This document shows positions 57,690 through 64,000 of a stretch of 64,000 nucleotides of DNA, piece after piece (the first letter of the stretch is position 1; each line of letters begins with the position of its first letter). Under the pieces are notes generated by a model. It had not been told where the DNA came from and did not search any database. It saw nothing but the letters and a program-made list of their open reading frames with translations. The position numbers were made by a program, and so were the translations under genes. The stretch is from Rhodovulum kholense (lineage in GTDB: Bacteria > Pseudomonadota > Alphaproteobacteria > Rhodobacterales > Rhodobacteraceae), in contig NZ_QAYC01000002.1 in NCBI RefSeq assembly GCF_003053725.1, positions 1-64,000 on the forward strand, given 5' to 3'.

Positions 57690-59075
57690 ATGGGGCCCCG
57701 CGCCGCCTCGCTCAGGCACCTTATGCGCTCGACCCCGGTCCGGCAGGCGCTGGCGCTGGTCGCGGTGGTGGCGCTGGCGAACCTGCTGTCTCTGGGCGGG
57801 GCCTATCTGACGCTTCGCGCCGATCTGGCCCGGTCGATCCGGGCCGATCTCGACGCGGAACTGGCCAGCTTCGATCTGAGTGCCACGCCTGCAGCCCTGT
57901 CGGCCATCGTGCGGGCGCGGGCGCGGGCGGCCGATCCTGCCAAGACGGTCACGGTCTTTCTGGCGGCCGACGGGCGGCAGGTGGGCAATGCCCGCGCCAC
58001 GCTTGACGGCGGCGACATCCATCTGAGTCCGGGCGACCAGCCGCTGGGGGCTGCGGGCTACCTGCACGAAGTGCGGCCGCTGTCGGGCGGGCTCTTGATC
58101 GTGGCCGAAAGCCTCGCCCCCATCGCCGAGCTGCGCCGCACTTTCCTGTCGCTTCTGGCCTTCAGCCTCGGCCCGACGGTGCTGATTTCATTGGGCGTCG
58201 GCGTGCTGATCGCCCGGCGCACGGCGCGCCGGGTGGATGGCATCGAAGAGACGCTCGACCGGCTGTCGGCGGGCGATCTCAGCGCCCGGCTTCCGCCCGA
58301 CCCGCTCCCGGCCGACGACCTGTCGCGGATCGGCGCCGGGGTGAACCGGCTGGCCGCCCGCCAGGAAGCCGCGACCGAGGCGCTGCGCCAGGTGACCGCC
58401 GACATCGCCCATGACTTGCGCACACCGCTCCAGCGGATCTCGGTGCTGATCCAGGACCTGCGCGCGCGGCTGCCCGACGAGGGCGATCCGGCCGAGCTTG
58501 CCGACCGCGCCAGTGCCGAGGTCGACCGCGCCGTATCGGTCTTCCGCGCCATGCTGGAGATCGCCCAGATCGAGGGCGGTCAGGCCTCGGCCCGGTTCCA
58601 GCCCTTCGATCTGGGCCTCACGGTCCGGCAGGTGGTCGAGCTTTACCAGCCCTCGGTCGAGGATGCCGGCCACCGGCTGAGCCTCTCCTGCCCCGAAACC
58701 GGCCCGACCGTCCGGGGCGAGCCGAGCCTGATCGCGCAGGCGCTGGCAAATCTGGTCGAAAACGCGCTTCGCCACACGTCAGAGGGCAGCCGGATCGACA
58801 TTGCCGTCACCGCCGATCCACCGGGCCTGATCGTCGCCGATGACGGCCCCGGCGTCCCCGAGGGCGAACGCGACAAGGTCCTGCGCCGGCTCTACCGGCT
58901 GGAACGCAGCCGCACGACGCCGGGCCACGGGCTGGGCCTGTCGCTGGTCGCGGCCATCGCCAGCCTGCATGGCGCGCGCCTGACGCTTGAGGACAACGCC
59001 CCGGGCCTGCGGGTGCGGCTAGCCTTCCCGCAGGCCGGGGGCCGCGTCACAGGAAACTCAACCCCAGCGCAATGA
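57690..59075 (+). CDS. Sensor histidine kinase
   Basis: The 461-residue membrane kinase has two segments (about 18-43 and 156-175) around a short periplasmic domain, a HAMP linker, His241 in ADIAHDLRTPLQ, the N box LANLVENALRHT and the G boxes DDGPGVPEG and GHGLGLSLV. It pairs with the regulator in front. The periplasmic part of about 110 residues is unrecognised. Its 3' end overlaps the convergent transporter gene by 29 bases. Confidence 0.93.
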   Translation: MGPRAASLRHLMRSTPVRQALALVAVVALANLLSLGGAYLTLRADLARSIRADLDAELASFDLSATPAALSAIVRARARAADPAKTVTVFLAADGRQVGNARATLDGGDIHLSPGDQPLGAAGYLHEVRPLSGGLLIVAESLAPIAELRRTFLSLLAFSLGPTVLISLGVGVLIARRTARRVDGIEETLDRLSAGDLSARLPPDPLPADDLSRIGAGVNRLAARQEAATEALRQVTADIAHDLRTPLQRISVLIQDLRARLPDEGDPAELADRASAEVDRAVSVFRAMLEIAQIEGGQASARFQPFDLGLTVRQVVELYQPSVEDAGHRLSLSCPETGPTVRGEPSLIAQALANLVENALRHTSEGSRIDIAVTADPPGLIVADDGPGVPEGERDKVLRRLYRLERSRTTPGHGLGLSLVAAIASLHGARLTLEDNAPGLRVRLAFPQAGGRVTGNSTPAQ

Positions 59076-60354
59076 TGATCCCGCTGACCACCAGCTGGAC
59101 GACGCAGAACCCCATGATGTCCTTGGCATTCAACCCGGCGATGGCGAGGATCGGCAAGGCCCAGAAGGGTTGCACCATGTTGGTCCAGGCATCGCCCCAG
59201 GCCACCGCCATCGCAACGCGCGCCTGATCGACGCCCAGCGCCTCGGCCGCGGGCAGCATCACCGGCGCCTGCACCACCCATTGCCCGCCGCCCGAGGGCA
59301 CGAAGAAATTGACGATGCCCGCGCTGATGAAGCTCCAGAACGGAAGGCTCTCGGCGCTGGCGAACGAGGTCAGCCCGTCCGAGATCGAGACCGCCAGCCC
59401 GGACCCCGCCATGATCGCCATGATCCCGGAATAGAACGGGAACTGGATGACGATGCCAGCGCCGCTCTTGACACCTTCGGCCAGCGCATCGAGCAGCCGC
59501 CGGGGCGTGCCGTGCAAAAGGATCGCGACGAAGAGAAAGAGGAAGTTGATGTAGTTCAGCGTCAGCCCGCCACCGTCCAGCAGGTCGATCACCAGCCAGG
59601 CCAGCCCCGCGCCGCCGATGATCCAGGACAGGATCGGCGAATTCTCGATCCGGTCCGAGGGCCGGTGGGTCGGCCCGCCGCCGAATTCGGGCTCTTCCAG
59701 CTTCGCCGGATCGACGATCATCTCATGCCCGGGTTTGGGCAGCATCAGCCAGTTGACCAGCGGCACGGCAATGAAAAGCGCCGCGACGATGATCAGGTTG
59801 AAGGCCGCGAAGATGGTCTCGGAAGTGCCGATGATCCCGATCTGATCCTCGAAGGTATGGCCGGGCGTCGCGATCGCCAGCGGGATCGAGCCCGCCAGCC
59901 CGCCATGCCAGACCAGAAAGCCCGAATAAGCCGAGGCGACCAGCAGCCGGTAATCGACCGCGACCCGGCGGGCGACGGCCTTGGCCAGCAGCGCGCCCAC
60001 CACCAGACCGAAGCCCCAGTTGATCCAGCTGGCCAGCAGCGAGACCAGCGTGACCAGCAAGATCGCGCGGGCCGGCCCGCGGGCGGTGTCGGCCAGACGG
60101 TTCAGAAGCCCGCGCACCGCAGGCGTCGAGGCCATCATGTAGCCCGTCACCAGCACCAGCAGCATCTGCATCGAGAAGGACAGCAGCGTCCAGAAGCCGT
60201 CGCCCCACATCTCGATCACCGCAACCGGCGAGCGGCCCTCGAACAGCACCGCCGCCGCCATCACGACGATGGTCAGGATGATCACGAAAACATAGGGGTC
60301 CGGCAGGTAACGCTCGAACACGCGCACCAGCGGCCTTGCCACAACCGAAAGCAT
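59047..60354 (-). CDS. Short-chain fatty acid transporter (AtoE family)
   Basis: The 435-residue reading from ATG 60354 is favoured because GGAGGAG lies seven bases upstream; a GTG two codons earlier is too close. It is a membrane protein of about 11 segments with the AtoE blocks ASWINWGFGLVVGALLAK and FFVPSGGGQWVVQAP. The family takes up butyrate or acetoacetate. The CoA-transferase at 53641 could activate such acids, but the two are not in one operon. Confidence 0.9.
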   Translation of the reverse strand: MLSVVARPLVRVFERYLPDPYVFVIILTIVVMAAAVLFEGRSPVAVIEMWGDGFWTLLSFSMQMLLVLVTGYMMASTPAVRGLLNRLADTARGPARAILLVTLVSLLASWINWGFGLVVGALLAKAVARRVAVDYRLLVASAYSGFLVWHGGLAGSIPLAIATPGHTFEDQIGIIGTSETIFAAFNLIIVAALFIAVPLVNWLMLPKPGHEMIVDPAKLEEPEFGGGPTHRPSDRIENSPILSWIIGGAGLAWLVIDLLDGGGLTLNYINFLFLFVAILLHGTPRRLLDALAEGVKSGAGIVIQFPFYSGIMAIMAGSGLAVSISDGLTSFASAESLPFWSFISAGIVNFFVPSGGGQWVVQAPVMLPAAEALGVDQARVAMAVAWGDAWTNMVQPFWALPILAIAGLNAKDIMGFCVVQLVVSGIIIALGLSFL

Positions 60355-60458
60355 ATCCACTCCTCCCCGAAGACTTTGGCCAGAGCCTAGCCCGCGGAGA
60401 CGACAGTTAAACCTCTGATCTTGCGCCCTGCCCCAACGTCAGGATGCCAGAGCGGCGC

Positions 60459-61160
60459 TCAGGCCCCAACCTGACGGCGCGCCGCCTCGGCCTCGAGGTC
60501 GAGATGCCCGCGCAGGCCCTCTGGCAAAGCCAGATGGCGCGCCAGATCGTCGAGATAGCGTCGTTCGTCGGGCGTGTCGGGATCGACGGCCAGGGCAGAG
60601 GCCAGATACAGCTCGGCCCGCTGGGCGTCTGTCCGTGCCGGGCGCGCGGCCTCGGCCGGATCGGCGGGCGCGGCAAAACTGTCGAACAGGGCGGCCTTTT
60701 CCTCGGCTCCGAGGCCCAGCGCCTCGATCCGGTCGCGGATGCGGCCGTGTTCCTCGGGGTCGATATGGCCGTCGGATTTCGCCGCGAGGATCATCGCGCG
60801 CAGCACCGCCAGCCGGAAATCCTGCCCGGCGCTGTCGCGCTCCTGAGCCATGTCGAAGCCGCTATCGGCGGGCGGCGGCGGCAGGTGCAGCGGATCGGCC
60901 TCGGTGCCCGAGGGGCGGTTCTGCTGCCAGTCGCGCCAGGCTTTGTAAGCCAGCCCGCCGACCGCGGCCATGCCACCATAGGTCAGCGCCTTGCCGCCCA
61001 GCTTGCGGGCCTTCTTGCTGCCCAGAAGCAGGGCCACCAGCCCGCCGGCGGCCGCACCGCCTGCAAGCCCGCCCGGCAGCGCCGAGCCGCCCTGCCCCCG
61101 ATCCTGTCTCGGGGCCTGCCCCGAGCCCAGCGCCTCCTGCAGCAGCCGTTCGATATTCAT
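60459..61160 (-). CDS. DUF533/YebE-like TerB-fold protein
   Basis: The 233-residue protein has a Gly-rich hydrophobic part (about 30-72, GGLAGGAAAGGLVALLLG) and a C-terminal TerB-like helical domain (about 115-215, with MILAAKSDGHIDPEEHGRI). The layout is that of YebE/DUF533 proteins of the envelope. The HIDPEE acidic motif may bind a metal. The role is unknown. Confidence 0.83.
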   Translation of the reverse strand: MNIERLLQEALGSGQAPRQDRGQGGSALPGGLAGGAAAGGLVALLLGSKKARKLGGKALTYGGMAAVGGLAYKAWRDWQQNRPSGTEADPLHLPPPPADSGFDMAQERDSAGQDFRLAVLRAMILAAKSDGHIDPEEHGRIRDRIEALGLGAEEKAALFDSFAAPADPAEAARPARTDAQRAELYLASALAVDPDTPDERRYLDDLARHLALPEGLRGHLDLEAEAARRQVGA

Positions 61161-61282
61161 GGCGCCTCTCCCTTTCGCGTGATCCAGGCAGAGCTATGGA
61201 CCGGCCCGGCGCCCTTCAAGGCGACCGGCCCCACGCGGTCTGAACTTCCCGCGAGCGGCAGGTCAGCCCGAGCGCCTGCGCC

Positions 61283-62087
61283 TCAGCGCCAATAGGCAAT
61301 GGCGGAAAAGCGCCCGCGCGGCAGGCCGCACGCGGTCAGTCGGCGCCGCGCCTCGCGGGCGATCCCGTCGCGGGCGGCAAACCAGACGAAGCCGCCCGGC
61401 CCCGGATTGGCCGCATCGAGCGCCTCCAGAAGATCGCCGCTGCGCGTCACGCGCCGGTCGGCGCCCAGCGCCGCCAGATCCTCGGGCGCGGCCGTGACCC
61501 AGGCCCGGGCCGGGACTCCGGTGATCCTCAGGATCCGCAGGATGGCGGGCACCGCGGTTTCGTCACCGAAAAGCAGCAGCGGATCGCCCTCGGGCAACCA
61601 GCCGCCGCCCGGCCCCATGATCCCGACCGGTGCCCCCGGAACGACGCCGCGCGCCCAGTCGCAGGTCGGGCTGCCCGGATGGTCGAACATGTCGATATCG
61701 ACCCGGTCTGCCCCCAAGTCGGAGACCGTGTAGACTGGCCGGTGCAACGCGTCCGGGCCGCTCGGCCAGTCGACCCGCGCGCTGCCACCGATCCGGGGCC
61801 AGGCCGGTACCCGCCCGTCGGGCGGGACCAGAAGCCGGACATGCAGCCCGCCCGTGCCGAAACGCGCGGCATCGGCAGGCCGCGTCGGGGGCGACGATCT
61901 CCAGCCCCAGATTCGCGCCCTCGCGCCGCGCAGAGACCCGCGCCCGGAAAAGCTCCAGCACCAGCCCTTGGGCGCTTTCGGTCAGGGGCCTCTCCCAGTC
62001 CCTGGCCAGTGCGCGCAGCGCCTCCAGCGCCGCCTCTGCCCGGTCCGCCACCCGTCCCCGGGTGCGGAGCCTGTCGATGATCCCCAC
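61283..62087 (-). pseudogene. Siderophore-interacting protein, interrupted by a one-base frameshift
   Basis: Two minus-strand frames together give a whole siderophore-interacting protein of about 267 residues. The first runs from GTG 62087 to about 61880 (GIIDRLRTRGRV..., LGLEIVAPDA). The second picks up as DAARFGTGGLHVRLLVPPDG and goes to 61283 (HRPVYTVSDLG, IMGPGGGWLP, LLFGDETAVPAI). This is the FAD/NAD(P)H-type ferric-siderophore reductase. Total length 805 bases fits a single indel near 61878-61885. It may be a real lesion or a sequencing error. Confidence 0.75.
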
Positions 62088-62192
62088 GTCCTGTCCCTCG
62101 CGCGTCGTTTCCGAGTCTTTTTATCGACTATTCCGACGTCGCGGGCAAACAGGCGCTGAAAGAAGACGGACTGGCGAGCCGAAGCCGCAGTG

Positions 62193-63563
62193 TCAGTAGC
62201 TGAAATCCGCGTAAATCCGGCTCAGATCGCCGTTCCAGTCGCCGTGATAATGGTCGAGCAGCTCGTCGGCCGGGGTCTTGCCGGTCTCGACGCTGTCTTC
62301 CAGCGCATGCAGGAAATGGCGTTCGTCCTGGACCATGCCGCCCAGCCCCGGCCGCGCGCGGGCCTTGAGCCCGCCCCGGGCGATGTCGACCACCTGCCGG
62401 GCAAGGCCCAGCATCTTGACGCCGTTCACCTCGGCATCGAGCCCGTCGGTGGCGGCGGCGACGCGCCAGGCCTCGCGGGTCTCGGCATCCCAGTCCTTGA
62501 CCAGATCCCAGGCGGCATCGAGCGCGCCCTGATCGTAGGTCAGCCCGACCCAGAGCGCGGGCAGCGCGCAAAGCCTGCGCCACGGCCCGCCATCGGCGCC
62601 GCGCATTTCGATGAATTTCTTCATCCGCGCCTCGGGGAAGATCGTCGTCAGGTGATCGGCCCAGTCCGACAGCGTCGGCACCTCGCCCGGCAGGGCGGGC
62701 AGCCGACCGGCCATGAAATCGCGGAAGGACTGGCCCAGCGCGTCGATATAGCGGCCGTCGCGATAGACGAAATACATCGGCACATCGAGGGCATAGTCGA
62801 CATAGCGCTCGAACCCGAACCCGTCCTCGAAGACGAAGGGCAGCATGCCGGTGCGCGCGGCATCGAGATCGCGCCAGACCCGGCTGCGCCAGGATTTCAT
62901 GCCATTGGGCTTGCCGTCGAGGAAGGGCGAATTGGCGAACAGCGCGGTCGCGACGGGTTGCAGCGCCAGCGCCACCCGCAGCTTCTGCACCATGTCCGCC
63001 TCGGAGCCAAAGTCGAGGTTTACCTGAACCGTGCAGGTCCGGTACATCATCGTCTTGCCCATGGTCCCGACCCGGTCCATGTAATCGGTCATCAGCCGGT
63101 AACGCCCCTTGGGCATCATCGGCATGTCCTCATGGCTCCAGACCGGAGCGGCGCCGAGGCCGATGAAGCCGACGCCGATCTCGTCGGCCACGCCCTTCAC
63201 CTCGCGCAGATGCTCGGTGACCTCGTCGCAGGTCTGGTGGATGGTCTCGAGCGGCGCGCCCGACAGTTCCAGCTGGCCGCCCGGCTCGAGGCTGACATTG
63301 GCCCCGTCCTTCTGCAGCCCGATAAGGTTCTCGCCTTCCATCACCGGCGCCCAGCCATGGCGGTCGCGCAGCCCTTCCAGCACCGCCTTGACCGAGCGCG
63401 GGCCGTCATAGGGGATGGGCTTCAGCGCATCCTTGCAATAGCCGAACTTCTCGTGCTCGGTGCCGATCCGCCAGTCGGCCTTGGGCTTGCAGCCCGAAGC
63501 CAGGTATTCGGCCAGTTGCGCATGGGATTCGATCGGGCCGCCGCCTGACTGGGGAATGGACAT
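62193..63563 (-). CDS. gshA: Glutamate-cysteine ligase
   Basis: The 456-residue enzyme makes gamma-glutamylcysteine, the first step of glutathione synthesis. IGTEHEKFGYC, YDGPRSVKAVL and EPGGQLELSGAP are blocks of the plant-type/alphaproteobacterial GCS2 branch. ATG 63563 fits the family start. It is alone behind a truncated hypothetical gene on the same strand, 61 bases away. Confidence 0.95.
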   Translation of the reverse strand: MSIPQSGGGPIESHAQLAEYLASGCKPKADWRIGTEHEKFGYCKDALKPIPYDGPRSVKAVLEGLRDRHGWAPVMEGENLIGLQKDGANVSLEPGGQLELSGAPLETIHQTCDEVTEHLREVKGVADEIGVGFIGLGAAPVWSHEDMPMMPKGRYRLMTDYMDRVGTMGKTMMYRTCTVQVNLDFGSEADMVQKLRVALALQPVATALFANSPFLDGKPNGMKSWRSRVWRDLDAARTGMLPFVFEDGFGFERYVDYALDVPMYFVYRDGRYIDALGQSFRDFMAGRLPALPGEVPTLSDWADHLTTIFPEARMKKFIEMRGADGGPWRRLCALPALWVGLTYDQGALDAAWDLVKDWDAETREAWRVAAATDGLDAEVNGVKMLGLARQVVDIARGGLKARARPGLGGMVQDERHFLHALEDSVETGKTPADELLDHYHGDWNGDLSRIYADFSY

Positions 63564-63624
63564 GGGCCAGCGGCCTCCAGATTGTTCGCTCGTGTTCCGG
63601 CCAAGACCTGCGTCGCGGGCGGGC

Positions 63625-64000
63625 TCAAGTCAAGGCCGGACGGACGATCCTCGACCAGACCGTCACCGGGCCGTCGGCAGGGCTGCGGTCGAGCGCCGAG
63701 AGGATCGCGCGGGGATTGGCGCAGGGCAGCGCCATGAACACGTCGAACAGCGCGTCGGCGCCGCTGGCCGAGGCGGGAATCGTGACCTCCGGAAACCGTG
63801 TCTGGCTCAGCCGCCAGCCGCGCGCCCCGGTCTCGTCGAAGACCATCTCGATGCGGGTAATCTCGCTCAGCGCGACAAAGCCGCCGCCCCGGGGCGCCAG
63901 ATAGGTGATCTGGCCCTCGTCGACCTGCACGATCCCGGGGCCATTGCCCGGGATGCGGAACCGGTTGCGTCGGATCGCGACGAAACCAAGCCCCGCCCCC
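63625..64000 (-). CDS. Conserved membrane-protein C-terminal part (partial)
   Basis: The frame is open to the right edge of the window and its start is beyond it. The visible 125 codons end with VWSRIVRPALT. The strands GFVAIRRNRFRIPGNGPG, IVQVDEGQITYLAPRGGG and FVALSEITRIEM resemble a Rhodobacteraceae-conserved protein of unknown role whose missing front carries membrane segments, from memory. It lies upstream of gshA, a neighbour kept in related genomes. Confidence 0.55.
   Translation of the reverse strand, partial: GAGLGFVAIRRNRFRIPGNGPGIVQVDEGQITYLAPRGGGFVALSEITRIEMVFDETGARGWRLSQTRFPEVTIPASASGADALFDVFMALPCANPRAILSALDRSPADGPVTVWSRIVRPALT

Overview
The window is about 64 kb of GC-rich, densely packed chromosome from an alphaproteobacterium, most likely a member of the Rhodobacteraceae (order Rhodobacterales). 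The evidence is the gene orders aroA-GFA-cmk-rpsA-ihfB-lapA-trpF-trpB, lnt-corC-ybeY-phoH-miaB and irr/fabA-fabB-fabI, together with a sequence upstream of metK that matches the SAM/SAH riboswitch, a class described from Rhodobacterales. No rRNA, tRNA, CRISPR array, complete insertion sequence or prophage was seen.

Left end (1-2.3 kb): the only clearly accessory stretch. It holds the tail of a gene cut by the window edge, an AT-richer segment with a small zinc-finger-like protein, and a decayed RTX/Hint-domain gene with a missing 5' end and two compensating frameshifts. From 2.3 to 12.2 kb there is a mixed set: a copper-chaperone-like HMA protein, pirin, a BenE transporter divergent from an XRE-cupin regulator, two nitroreductases, an MprF-like membrane protein, a soluble PAS chemoreceptor, DUF167 and EI24 proteins. 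From 12.2 to 17.5 kb are an FMN-dependent alpha-hydroxy-acid oxidase (lldD type) with a 21-base palindrome just upstream, ribosomal protein L25, peptidyl-tRNA hydrolase, and DUF2332/DUF2237 proteins.

17.6-36.5 kb is core housekeeping, mostly on the minus strand: tryptophan synthesis (trpB, trpF), ihfB, rpsA, cmk, aroA, an amidohydrolase, trmB, metK with its riboswitch, lnt, corC, ybeY, phoH, miaB and the iron regulator irr. Divergent from irr are fabA-fabB-fabI (36.6-39.2 kb), the unsaturated fatty-acid branch and enoyl-ACP reductase.

39-47.8 kb is a plus-strand metabolic run with many ATGA overlaps: HAD dehalogenase, alpha/beta hydrolases, a PLP-dependent dehydratase, an EEP-family phosphohydrolase, a PcaD-like lactonase, an esterase, a beta-keto acid cleavage enzyme and an MFS transporter. 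47.9-53.1 kb is a three-gene RND efflux operon with two adaptor genes. 53.6-60.4 kb holds an acetyl-CoA hydrolase/transferase, an HtrA protease divergent from an OmpR-type two-component system, and an AtoE short-chain fatty-acid transporter. The right end has a DUF533 protein, a frameshifted siderophore-interacting protein, glutamate-cysteine ligase and a partial conserved membrane-protein gene.

I found no convincing new defence or mobile system. The most useful points for follow-up are the metK riboswitch, the palindromes next to lldD and benE, the beta-keto acid cleavage cluster and the three frameshifts, which should be checked against raw reads before being read as biology.
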